Made by a program: the position numbers and the translations under genes. A stretch of DNA of 64,000 nucleotides. It comes from Suillus spraguei. Taxonomy: Eukaryota; Basidiomycota; Agaricomycetes; Boletales; Suillaceae. Below, piece by piece: positions 23,196 through 33,800 of this stretch. The notes beneath the pieces are model-generated. The model did not search any database and was not told the origin of the DNA. It saw only the letters and a list, made by a program, of their open reading frames with translations. The stretch's first letter is position 1. Each line of letters starts with the position of its first letter. The stretch covers positions 239,513-303,512 of the forward strand of contig JABCPU010000035.1 in assembly GCA_016800925.1 (NCBI GenBank), written 5' to 3'.

Positions 23196-24769
23196 TCAGA
23201 TATCATCGTCATCGCTGTAGAACTCGTCTTCGTCGTCATCAAGAGCCGCAAGATTTGTCAAGTCGACTTTGTAACGAAGCAAGCCGCCTATTCCACCGAA
23301 GCCCTTTACGAATTGCGCGCCCTCCTGCGACCGATTGGTCACAAACTCGAGGTTTGCTCCAAACTCCTTGTACTTCTCGGCAAACCATTCCAGGAGAGGC
23401 TGCGGTTCAGTGACATGCTCCATTTCTAGACCAGTAGATTTATCTAAAAATCTCTCGCGGTCTTTCTCCTGTTCTTTGTTTGCGTGGATGATGATCTCCT
23501 CTGATGTCATCCATGAGTCATCCAGTAATCTGCAATGACAACGTGTCTTACCTCCCGCGGCATTGCGAAATACATAGCGTGTGATATCCAAGTTCTCCCA
23601 CACGATCAGAGTCTCGACTGCGCCTAGATCAAGTGCTTTCAACGTGTCATCAATACCAAAGCAGTACTTGTTCGTGTCTTGGCTGATTTCGTCGAAATAC
23701 TTCTGGATGAGCCTCTTCTCCTGCACGAACTTTACATTTGCCAGCGCATCTGCTGCAAGCTCGATAGCCTGTCTCAATTTTAGTCATCATATAAAAGCAC
23801 GAGAACACTTGAACCGACCTGATTAAAACCATTCTCACCACCGTAACTCACATCGACAACCTTGATCACCTTTGCGCCCAAGCGTGGGTCAAACATGTCA
23901 CTTTGACTGAGTTCTGTCTTGAAATCGGCGCTTCCCGCAAGAACAAGTCCAGTCACATTGACTTTATCGTTTGTGATGAAGTGCTGTACAGCATGCTCGG
24001 CGACTTTTCGAACGTAGTTGTGGCGCTTTTCATCTCGCAGACGGGAGAAACGTAGAGCAGACTGACCACCACGGCCATGCTTCTTGGGAAGATCGACAGT
24101 GAATTTATGCACGATGTCACGAGTATTGCCCGAAAGGGTACCGAAGAGGGTGCCATTACCATCCATGACGATGAAACCAAATCGAGAGTCGGACTCGAGA
24201 AGCTCGGATAGGGCTTCAGTGTGAAATTTGTTATCGCAGAGGTAAAGCGAACTGTTTCATGCATAAGATTGAGATCATGCATCCGATGAGATACATACGT
24301 ATTGATCGGTTTGTGAGGTTCAAAATCGAATGACACCTTCTTCTCCTTACCTTCGTCGGTCAGGATGGTGCCCACGAAAAGGACGAGACCATTTGGCGGG
24401 ACTCGGTTGTACAACTTAAGGCGCTGCTGGGTACTGGTGATAGCTGCAAGAACAGACAATCTGTTCACCCGCGATTTGATGTTGCTCGCAGTACCGTATT
24501 CCTGCGTCAACATGGCTGAAGCGCGAGATATTTGATCCTGTGTGGATTGAAGTGAGCAAGATGGCGAAAGGGGTACTGAGATCGGCGCACCTTGGGAGGA
24601 ATGATCAGGCTGATCATGGATGTCCCCGCTCTGTACAGCACGAGATCAGTGTCCATCGCTGTTGGTTCAATGGAAATATGAAAACATGCCCGCGTGCGGA
24701 ATCCAAGCTCTTGATGAGCTTCTTTACTTTCCACATCTGAATGTTCTGCTCTGCAACATCTTGACTCAT
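23196..24769 (-). CDS. SUP45: Eukaryotic peptide chain release factor 1 (eRF1)
   Basis: Recognises all three stop codons and triggers peptide release on the ribosome together with eRF3. ATG 24769 begins [20 protein letters not shown]. The N domain has [12 protein letters not shown] and the stop-codon-reading motif NIKS in [15 protein letters not shown]. The middle domain has the catalytic GGQ in [20 protein letters not shown]. The C domain includes [34 protein letters not shown] and ends [20 protein letters not shown]...DDI at 23196. All diagnostic elements are present, so the gene looks intact. Length after removing about four short introns is about 440 aa, as expected. It is head-to-head with the Pop7-like gene. 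Confidence 0.96.
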
Positions 24770-25104
24770 GATGGGTAAATATTTCTTCTGAACGTTTTGA
24801 TATCGATGTTCTGTTGACGAAAATGTGAATGGGACGTCTTGGATGTCCCGTTCAATTTGAGGCCTTATGAAGGACTTTAAACTTTTTCACCGGGCGGTGG
24901 CGGATTTAGGGTAGGCTGCCTCAAGGCTGCCATCCAGTACGATGTCTTGGCCGACTACTTGCACCTCCAGTACCCTAACTCAATTCTTTCACTAACCGAG
25001 TCATTGTGAGGTTTACTGGTACTACCTAGTCATATAATTCTGTGACTGATCCGCTCGGAAGCGAACTGACGCCATTCATCTCAAAGGTTTTGTCTCACCG
25101 AGTC
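24770..25104. promoter_or_regulatory. Divergent promoter, eRF1 / Pop7-like
   Basis: 335 bp separate the two start codons. It contains a hyphenated inverted repeat at 24831-24849 (GGGACGTC, 3-nt spacer, GATGTCCC; 7 of 8 pairs) 62 bp upstream of the eRF1 start. This could be a dyad factor site or a leader hairpin; no known factor is assigned. Confidence 0.5.
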
Positions 25105-25848
25105 ATGAGCAGCACAACTGGAAAACGCAAGTCAAATATCTCTCCTACCGATGATTGGAAAAGAGTCAAGCTACAAAGCGGAGCCGTTACCAAGACCAAT
25201 TCGAAAAAGAGCAAAAAGGACAAGGAGATTGATAGTGGACAATCGGGGCCGTCGACGACCAAGAACCCTACAGCCACATCACAACCAGCACCTTCCAATA
25301 ACCGTCCAAGAATCCGGAAACTTGCGCCCCCGCGGCCATTTCCAACAGTTGCACCGTCCGCACCTGCCACGGCACCGCGCTCCTTGCATACTGAAGGCAA
25401 GAATAACATCTGCGTCACGCGACGTACCAAGCTGGCCGCTTACCTGCGCCGATGCAAGGCTCTGATCCTGGAAGATGGGTTTAATGAGATTCGACTGAGT
25501 GCAATGGGTGCTGCTATCCCGCATCTTTCTCTTTTGGCCGTTTCTCTACCTCAAATAGTGCCGGGCGAGCTGAGCGTCGAAGTGCAGACTGGTAGTGTGG
25601 ACGTTTTTGATCAGATACTTGAAGGAAGCGAGGATGAAGATAGTGGTGACAATGACGAGGAATTCAAAACAAGGGTGAAGTCGACGATGAACGTTGTCAT
25701 TCGCGTTGGGGGCTCAGGAGATCCCAAGGTAACAAGTAATCCCACGAAAGGACCAGCGACAGATTCTGGCCAAAGCGATGGGAATGTTCAGCAACCGGAG
25801 CAGATTGTTCTGCAGGAGCCCGAACAAGAAGACATGGATCAATCATAA
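25105..25848 (+). CDS. RNase P/MRP subunit Pop7/Rpp20-like (Alba fold)
   Basis: Single-exon gene of 247 aa from ATG 25105 (MSSTTGKRKSNISPTDDWKR); the open frame extends upstream without an ATG. A lysine/serine-rich disordered N terminus (about 90 residues) is followed by an Alba-type domain. It starts ICVTRRTKLAAYLRRCKALI, continues FNEIRLSAMGAAIPHLSLLA and, after an acidic insert (EGSEDEDSGDNDEE), ends with FKTRVKSTMNVVIRVGGSG. The pattern of strand, helix with a conserved small-residue LSAMGAAI, and a final R-x-x-S-x-x-x-V/I strand is typical of Rpp20/Pop7. With Pop6/Rpp25 that protein binds the P3 arm of RNase P and MRP RNA. The assignment rests on this pattern. The long N terminus and the Gln/Glu-rich tail are lineage-specific. 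Confidence 0.72.
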   Translation: MSSTTGKRKSNISPTDDWKRVKLQSGAVTKTNSKKSKKDKEIDSGQSGPSTTKNPTATSQPAPSNNRPRIRKLAPPRPFPTVAPSAPATAPRSLHTEGKNNICVTRRTKLAAYLRRCKALILEDGFNEIRLSAMGAAIPHLSLLAVSLPQIVPGELSVEVQTGSVDVFDQILEGSEDEDSGDNDEEFKTRVKSTMNVVIRVGGSGDPKVTSNPTKGPATDSGQSDGNVQQPEQIVLQEPEQEDMDQS

Positions 25849-28159
25849 CATGAACATCAGTAGGAACCTACCGCCGCATTGTGTTGGTTATCGCTCATGA
25901 GTGTCATAGGTTACTTGTATCCAACTTTGCCCATCTGGTTAATGATAATATGGGCGTTGCCTGACAGATCTTACTGTGTAACGCGCACTTTTTAAGCCAG
26001 CCGTCCCAGATTGTGTTGGTATTTAGGGATGGTAGCCTATGCGTCCATGCATTGCACGGAACGACACACCATTTTGATCGCAATATCGTCCCTCGCTGTA
26101 TGTATCAATCGTTTAGCTGTGCTCATGGTCAATGCACTCGCGTGATATCTACCGGAACTTTCATACAGATGACTGTATTTCTGTCTTACTCTGGTAACGT
26201 GTTGCAGCTATTTGCAGATCGATGTGGTCGAACTTCTCAATTCCAAATGAACGTGAAATCAATACATCGGTCTGCAAATACTTTATGCTGCATGGTTCTG
26301 ATCACCGAATTGACCTTGAGAGGTTATTACTGCAGATAGTATTGCAACATGCGGCGCGGTACCTTTGACCTGGACTTGCGGATAATGAACCCTTGCTAGT
26401 TCGTACGTGCCCTACATCCTAACCCTATTTATCGATTGATCTCCAGGATCAGTAACTGAGCGCATAATCCCACTGCACCCCCAATCCATTCTTAGAGCCT
26501 TCGGTTGGCCTAGTACTATATGCCTGCCAGCAGAAGCTAAAGTTACGCAAGCACATGCCACGTACAGCTCGACAAGACACTCGAAAAATTGCGAGGTCAC
26601 ACGACCGATTTTAGCGAACGATGCTGGAACTTTACTGGCAGCCATTCGGTATGCTGTAAGAGTGGATAACCGCTACCTCGGTAAGAAGCACCCTTTTTCT
26701 GTTTTATTGCGCTCCCTTGTCGTTCTTTTCGCAGTGTAAGGGTTGTCCAGAAGTCGCATCAAACAATACAAAGTCTCAGCATCGTTGCTAGCAGGACTAC
26801 TGTATTGTACTCCCCGCGGCTGCCCACGCCTGCACGCGAGTGACAGCATGAGCATTCCGTGAAACTAAAAGATCCCGGGCGAACAACAACGCGGAGCGAC
26901 AAGATAAGTCCGGTGAACGATGCTATCGCGCTCTTTTATGGGCAGAGTTACATTACGTGAGGACGGTGATGACCCTAAGGCCTCAGGTTCGTCCCCCAAG
27001 TTCGAAGCTACTAGTAGGCCAACTAAAGGCAGGTATGCATTGCATGAGAAGCCAGAACGTTCTGATAAATTTGATGGGCTTCGCGAAATCCCGGTGTCGC
27101 AGATCTGTCAACAATGAGTAGAGCGCAGACGAGCACCCTATCCTGTCGAGATTCCTTCGCCTCGATCGACTTCGTGCTTAAAAATACATAGTTATAGAGT
27201 GAAATATAAATAGCTTGCCTCGCACGCAAGGTCATAAGGTGATGTACTGAGGGTCTTATAATTAGGGTCAGTGCAGCTCTTTTCAAAGTAAAGTTTAAGT
27301 TGTGACATTGCGTCCTCCGAAGCCTCCCCTCGACCAAACGAGCCTTATTATGCAAGGTGCTAGTTAGAGTACAGATTGCATATATCAGTGTCAGGGGGGT
27401 TTCTCGGCCCTAAACTAACCAGTCCTCGCCTGCCGACACTCTTCTCGACCCATTGCGCCACAAGGTGATAATTGAATAAATTTACGATGATGGATATTGA
27501 ATTCACCGGTAGGCAAACTGGTGAACGAGATACGTAGAATGAAGTATGACTCATTAGTGGGCGGTAATGAATAACACATTCCAACGGACTTGTAATTCAT
27601 ATCGTAGACTCGTCGATAGGCGGCGAGCGCTACTGAAAAGTGAGATACGGTTATTATGAGAAGATGACGCTTATACGTAAGCAATCTCGTTTCTTTCCGG
27701 TGGTCTGCGGAAGACTGTAGGCATTGCAAACATGTACGCACGGTCAGTGGACGGAAAGAATGCTTTCGCAGCGTTCTCATAGTCAAATTCTGATGTTATC
27801 AATTATGAGTTCAACGCTCGGGCAATAGTGTTGATCGCAAGCGAAAAGTACGTGGTGACCTGGGTCCTTGTCATCCGGGTACTGCCTTTAATCATCTGCC
27901 TCCGACTGCGCCGATGGCCATACTATTGCCAGTGAGAAGCACTGGAAGAGGGCCAGTCATCCGACGAGACTGTGCAGTTCACAATGAAAAGATCATTAAA
28001 CCTTGATTGTTGCAAAGGTCTTTGTATACAATAATTGAATGGATGAACAAGCTTCCAAATGGTACAAGATATTCAAAAGAGCTAGACTCACAAAGAAGGC
28101 ATGAAAGTAGGAAAAGAGAATGAAGCGTACGCAACGCGGATTTGTGTATCACCGATCAA
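25849..28159. other. Gene-free 2.3 kb between Pop7-like gene and the 519-aa gene
   Basis: Only short, unrelated open frames occur on either strand and none has a recognisable motif or fits intron joining. Base composition is mixed. It probably contains 3' UTRs of the two convergent neighbours plus decayed sequence. No tRNA, repeat array or transposon end was identified by eye. Confidence 0.5.
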
Positions 28160-29719
28160 TTATCGTAGCGCCTCAAGTTTCTCAGTGAACGAGGAGCTCA
28201 GCCCCATGCCAACCCCCAGCCATGACCTCTCCACGCTTTCTGCAGCACGAGGAATTTCCAGATCAGACAGGTAGTCGCATGAGAGTGACGGCGAGAGCGA
28301 AGACGATGAAGTGGGGGACCACACATCGCCCAACTCTTCGGCAAGCTCCGACGCTGTGCGAAGGATAATCTCCGGTGGTAGAGCCCGTGATCGGGTAGGG
28401 GACGCAACCTGCGCAAATGATGACGAAAAGTCTAGCGTTGGCAAGACGAAGTTATCCTGTACGTCAGGAGAGGGCGATAACCCAAGCCCAAAGTCCCAAT
28501 CATCCGAATCAACTTCGATGTCTGGACCGACATCAGCTTCTTTGCCGAAGTCCGCTTCCGATAGAGATGCTAAATCAGGTCCGATACTGGAAGCAACAGA
28601 CTTGGAATTTGTTGAAAGCTCTTCGTCATCGATGGCACTCATGTGTGAGGAAGTAGACATAGCGTCTGAGCAAACTTCTTCGAGAGCACACCATCCTTGT
28701 CCGCTTTCTCCGATGACACCGCGCACTTGGGCAGCTGTCCAACCAGCAAATGTGACCCGGAGAATCGTGCACTGCTTATCGCTTGGATCATCTCCTAAAC
28801 CGGGACCGAAGGCGTAGGCATCAACGCCGACGCCTGGATCATCCCACACGTTCGCGGCATCCAATCGGGAAAAAAGAGTGGATACGCGAAGCGAATGGTT
28901 GCGATGCATCTTATGCGCAGCAGCAATTTCAGGCACAGGAAGAAGCGGATGAAGCGAGCTAGTTCCTGTAGCAGAACGTGCAGATAGGGGCAGACGAGCG
29001 GTTGGAGTAGGCGCGATAGGAACGAGGAGGTAAGTCGTTACCTCCGGCAAAGCAGGTTGCGGCATGTAGTGGTCAAGTTCAGAGATGTCGATTTCAGTGG
29101 GGACTTGAGCAACAATAAGCTTCTGCTTTGGCTTGAGCATTTCCTTGGACTTTTGGGCTGCGATATTTTCCTTAGATTTGCGCAATTTGCGTTCCTGCTT
29201 CTTCTTCGCCTTGAATTCCCACTCAGCTTCCCACAGTGCGCGGGTAGCAATAGGAACATTATCCACCATATTCTGGAATATGGGGCGTGCGGAATGGAAT
29301 GAACGAACAGTGCCAAGACCAACATTAGTTACATTCCCGGGGATGGGAGTCGGGTGAGGAAGACGTGGCAGAGATAGGGGGCGGTAAAGCGCATTTCTCA
29401 CAGGAAGCGAGTACGATGCTTTGACGCTCTGAGCAGTGGAGTGGAAATGTGCAGGACGGATGAGCGAGTGACTCGGAGCGGCTGCAGCAGCTGAGACGGA
29501 ATGTGCAAGTCCTGGAGTAGTTAAATGAGCAAAGAATCTAGAGACGAGGTTACGAGAGTTTGTAAAAAGTCGTTGAGCGGTGGACGGTTGGGGCGTTCGC
29601 AGTGGTGGTATGAACGCAGAGCTATGAATTGATCGAGCAGGACCAGCCCCGGGGGCGTAGTGTTTGGTCCCACCGATACCCTGTCTAAGGTGACGAGCGC
29701 CGTGCGAGACGGCAGACAT
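28160..29719 (-). CDS. Unrecognised protein, 519 aa, mitochondrial-looking N terminus
   Basis: Single long exon from ATG 29719 to 28160. The N-terminal 150 residues are rich in Arg, Ser, Ala and His with almost no acidic residues and repeated R-S-x-H-S motifs (ARSIHSSAF, HFHSTAQ, RSFHSARPIFQ), which look like mitochondrial targeting sequence. A charged helix follows (ALWEAEWEFKAKKKQERKLR). Then comes a more ordered central part, HKMHRNHSLRVSTLFSRLDA through CTILRVTFAGWTAAQVRGVI, that may be the conserved core. The C-terminal 170 residues are acidic and Ser-rich, disordered in appearance (EVDSDDWDFGLGLSPSPDV). No known domain was recognised. The head-to-head arrangement with MIS12 and codon-scale openness over 1.5 kb support a real gene. 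Confidence 0.75.
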   Translation of the reverse strand: MSAVSHGARHLRQGIGGTKHYAPGAGPARSIHSSAFIPPLRTPQPSTAQRLFTNSRNLVSRFFAHLTTPGLAHSVSAAAAAPSHSLIRPAHFHSTAQSVKASYSLPVRNALYRPLSLPRLPHPTPIPGNVTNVGLGTVRSFHSARPIFQNMVDNVPIATRALWEAEWEFKAKKKQERKLRKSKENIAAQKSKEMLKPKQKLIVAQVPTEIDISELDHYMPQPALPEVTTYLLVPIAPTPTARLPLSARSATGTSSLHPLLPVPEIAAAHKMHRNHSLRVSTLFSRLDAANVWDDPGVGVDAYAFGPGLGDDPSDKQCTILRVTFAGWTAAQVRGVIGESGQGWCALEEVCSDAMSTSSHMSAIDDEELSTNSKSVASSIGPDLASLSEADFGKEADVGPDIEVDSDDWDFGLGLSPSPDVQDNFVLPTLDFSSSFAQVASPTRSRALPPEIILRTASELAEELGDVWSPTSSSSLSPSLSCDYLSDLEIPRAAESVERSWLGVGMGLSSSFTEKLEALR

Positions 29720-29921
29720 CGTGAAGACCCAGTTGGTGATGTGGAGCTAGTCAATGTTCACGCAGGACGGCTGTTATAATCAGTTTGTGTGCCGGAGGAA
29801 CACGCATTTGCTGAGTAAGCAACTCGGCGTTGCTTACGGTAATGAACGGTCACGTGGCTATGAGGTTTATCATATCAGCGAATATCGCTGGTGTTGTGGT
29901 CTAAAACACACCGGTCCCCTC
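29720..29921. promoter_or_regulatory. Divergent promoter, 519-aa protein / MIS12
   Basis: 202 bp between the start codons at 29719 (minus) and 29922 (plus). The open frame upstream of 29922 has no supporting homology, so the stretch is taken as a shared promoter. Confidence 0.5.
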
Positions 29922-30867
29922 ATGATGAACGTACAACAACCTACGGTGCCTTCGGCCTTACTTCCTGAAATTCTCGAGTTTTCCCCTCAGCTCCTCCTCG
30001 ACGACATCATCAACTACGCAAATGAAGCAATAACAAACACCGTTGATGCCTTAGAAGGCTTCTTGTTTCGCTGGGCATCTGAACGAGAACAGAGGATTAA
30101 AGAAGATTGGGATAGCACGCAAGAGGTGGAACAGGGCCTGGTCGCTTTTCAAACGCTTTTAGAATACCACACGGATATCGCCTTTGACTTTTTCGAGACA
30201 TGGTCACTTCGTAACATATTCGCCATTCCTGCCGATCTCCCCGTCGTCGTCCCTCACCAAGAGAACCTCGATCTCGATTATCCCCCAGAACGTGAAACAG
30301 AGCTCATGGCAGAGATAGATGAGTTGCGAAGAAAACTAGATGCTGTGCGTTTTCAAGCTTGTTATTGAACCCGCCTGTTCTGATAGTGTGCAGCAACGTC
30401 GCTTGAAGCGGCTGTTGACGCGTGCAGTTCGCTTGTCTTCGGCAAAACGCCGTCGTTCGGAACGTCGCCTGGAACAGCTCTCTTTCCTTCAAGCGCCCCA
30501 AGTTTCTGAACTCATGAGCATCCCAGAGCAGTACCGCGCGATGTTCTCAGCAGTATCGTCCCTTCCGCCTCTTACGCCTGAAGCTGTCGCTGCCTTTTCG
30601 CAGTCGCCCTTGGCAGACCCTGGCAAACGGCCGTGGGAAGTCAGTAAGATGGGTTATCTTGACTGGGCTAGCAAGCAGGTACTTGCAAAGGCACAACAAT
30701 CTGAAGGCAGTGTTGGTGGCTCAGCTGTAGGATCGTTGGTGGAATCCACTGCCGCGGTAGCGAAGACTCAAGATCTCAGGCGATTGATGGAAGTAAACTC
30801 CGCCTTAGAGAATGCTTCATCGCCGCGGCAGGCGGGCCATGACACCGTTACAGGTCATAATTTGTAG
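29922..30867 (+). CDS. MIS12: Kinetochore protein MIS12/Mtw1
   Basis: Subunit of the MIND/Mis12 complex that links centromeric chromatin to the Ndc80 complex. ATG 29922 gives MMNVQQPTVPSALLPEILEF, then the Mis12 signature PQLLLDDIINYANEAITNTV and DALEGFLFRWASEREQRI. This continues with a helical region (VEQGLVAFQTLLEYHTDIAF) and a coiled coil ETELMAEIDELRRKLDA. A 49-nt intron (30345-30393, GTGCGT...GTGCAG) restores frame to QRRLKRLLTRAVRLSSAKRR and a second coiled coil (ERRLEQLSFLQAPQVSELMS). The C terminus contains PPLTPEAVAAFSQSPLADPG and DLRRLMEVNSALENA. About 298 aa, normal for the family. The intron is supported because only this acceptor keeps the frame. Confidence 0.88.
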
Positions 30868-33800
30868 TGAAAGTGTAAGTATTGTATTGCGAGGAGGTAA
30901 TATATAATATGTATAACAAATCATATGTGCTTTGGGAAGCGGTTTCGATGTGACAGCAGTGAACTTGATATAGGCCCGACCAAGCTGTACTCTCATGAAG
31001 ACTAGTCATAGCAATAAATTACTCTACAGTGCATATTTGTTAATTTTTGTAAAATACAATATTACATGTTGCAATTTGCACGTGAAACTGCGAAATAGGC
31101 GCGCTTGATCGCATTTGGATGCAAAAGTTGCAATGAGGCAAGGTTTAAAAACTGTGTACTTACTCAACTACAGCTTCTTATGCAGCCCACATGCTCGATA
31201 AACACACAGCCTGCTATTCTTTCCTATTGCAACAGCTCGCGCTGTGATCGTTAAAGGCGATATAGAAGCGATGACTATTTTCCTCAGGCTTCTGCTCACG
31301 CGCAGATGTCACATGCAGTGTGCCCCGGTCACCGCCAAACGAACATAGCATGCTGGCAATGCATCTGTCCACGTCAACACGTCGAGATACCCCACACCTT
31401 GTAAGACATTCGATTCCCCCGCGATTATGCAGACACGAGTGACAATCCGCGTCGAACTGATCAGCTGACCTGGTGACTGGACAGAAAATAGCCTGTCTGA
31501 GACTCTTCTAGATCAGCTGCACCGTTTCAAACTTCAGGCACGGATCCAGGTTCCGTGTTTTTGAATCGACTGTGACAATACCCCGCATCGAACTGGTCAG
31601 CTGACTTGGCCACTGAACAAAAAATAGCTTCAGAGACTCGTCCAGATCAAGTTCGCCGCTGCAGGCACGGATCCATGCTCCGTATCGTTGAAACATGGAT
31701 GACGGGCATGTCGGGTTCAACTCAGTCAGCTCTTGTTCCGGCCTTATGAAGCCTTGGCATTGGTAAGTCCCTGCCTGCTTGGCTTGTGAAGCCCACTGTC
31801 ATCAGCCACAGTTTCTCCAAATCTCAATGTCAGTCATTCACACATTATCCTGATATGCACGCACCTCAAATCCACTGGCAGAAATCCCGCTACGACTCTC
31901 CACGCATGCGTGGTCGTGGTATTCGTCTGTTTTTGGGGTGATCTGATGTAAGAACTTCTCTTTCGAATTTGCCAAGGATTCTCAATCTCATGGGATCTAT
32001 GTTTGATAGCGATCATTCTTCTTGATCTTGACAAAAGGAGCTATCACATGGAAAGTGGGGGTGGGTGTGGGCACCTATAGCTGCAAGACCGCACTGGTTC
32101 TCCGCGATGCTGAGTTTTTGTTATCCACCCCGCCACATTCGTCACCGAAAATATTCTAGTGCGACTGTATCGGAACGCGGGGTTCTCTTGTTGTGTGGCG
32201 CATCGCCAAGATGTAGAAGAGTCAACGCGTTCCATCCTGCGGTGGCTGAATTACTATTCTGTGCGTTCACGGATAGCCCGCCGCCGCGTCAGTGAACTGA
32301 CATTATTTCAAATTCCAGATCTCACTGTGACAAGTTGTGATTGTCCCCCCGGTCACCGTCACCGTATCGATCAGTTACGTGCCGTGACAGCGACATACTA
32401 TCTAGCCTGTATCATTCCAAGACACTTGTGATACCTGAATGCATACTGATATCACCGTACATTCACGTAAAGGTTTTAATCCCCGAGCCCCTCGATCATG
32501 TCGTGAACTCCCTGAGGTTTGAACAATCTATTCTGAATTCTGAATTCAGTGGCATTTGTAGTCCCCAAGTGCTTCTTGGCACTTGGCACTCGTGCCTCAT
32601 ATACAAAATCGGCGTAAAAGTGGTATGTAACTTGCCTTCCCTGAGGCACGGTGACTATCAAGTTTCCAAGCGGAACTGCGGCCCGACGATGAAAACAAAC
32701 GAAAAAACCCCTAAAGAACGAAGCGAGGCACCGCTTTCCATCTATGAGCACGACTCATGGTGGCGCTGTAACCAATTAGTCATACGTGAACTTATCCTTT
32801 ATCGTGCACCGCAATGTCTAGGGAATGGAAGTCTATGCCAAGGCAACTACCGAGTACGCCCTACAGACAAAAACGGACCCAGCCTTAAGCCCACGCAATT
32901 TCGCGTCGATTACGCGACTATCTGATATCTCAGTACAAAGCCCCCTAAGATCAACCCTGAAACTTTTAACATGTACAAGGCCTAAGCGCTAAGCCCTGGG
33001 CGTTGAATACCTCTTTCAGCAATCGACCCCCGGAGACCAGGCCGCGTCATGTCGTAAGGCCATCCAAGTCTAATTACTATAGGCATGCGTATTTACCTAT
33101 GTAGCATTCATTTTCGTGTCCACCAACCAGGGCCAGAGAATTACGCGCGCGCATACACACATGAGTACGGTTACCATGCATTGCATGTGTAAGAAAACGC
33201 ACGCAGTATCGTTCCGTCGTCTGAAATTCGCAGGCATCCATAATTTCGTAATGACCAGCGCATGCCCTGAGTAAGTAATGGACGTTTATGGAAATTCTGG
33301 GAAGAAAGAACCGATCACGATAAGGCAGATTCTGCAGACATGGAAGAGAAGGTTCGGAAGCCGTTTACTACAAGGTTTGCGCCGCCCTGAGTCGGGTGGG
33401 ACTGCTCCTCGGAGTAGAAACGCGGTCCTCGATGGTATTTTCAGTGACGGACATTTATACCAGGCAGGAACCGGTGACATATCAGCTAGGGAACAAATGA
33501 GGCGCGCTTTGCCGACGTGTTCGGAACATTTATCGACGAGGCTGAGAGCATGACGACAGGATTACATGAATCAGAACATTCCAGGGCGATGACATTTTTT
33601 CATTAAATCATGCGAGTCGCAAGCATGATTAGTTGCTGGGCATGCTGAGAAATCAGCCCTGCGCAGGGGGGACCCTCATGTTCCTGAACAAGCGTCGTCT
33701 AAATCAATTTGAAGAGATAAGGACATACGAACGCGGCATAGCTACGTACAGATCGACCATGGTGTTGCTATTATCCCGAGGATGTGAATGACGAGTTGGC

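Noticed and set aside
25042..25104. N-terminal extension of the Pop7-like protein starting at 25042
   Set aside because: The codon there is GTG, not ATG. The first in-frame ATG is at 25105, so the extension was not used.
29754..29921. In-frame upstream part of the MIS12 frame
   Set aside because: The Mis12 family similarity begins just after ATG 29922. The upstream part shows none and would use up most of the divergent promoter.
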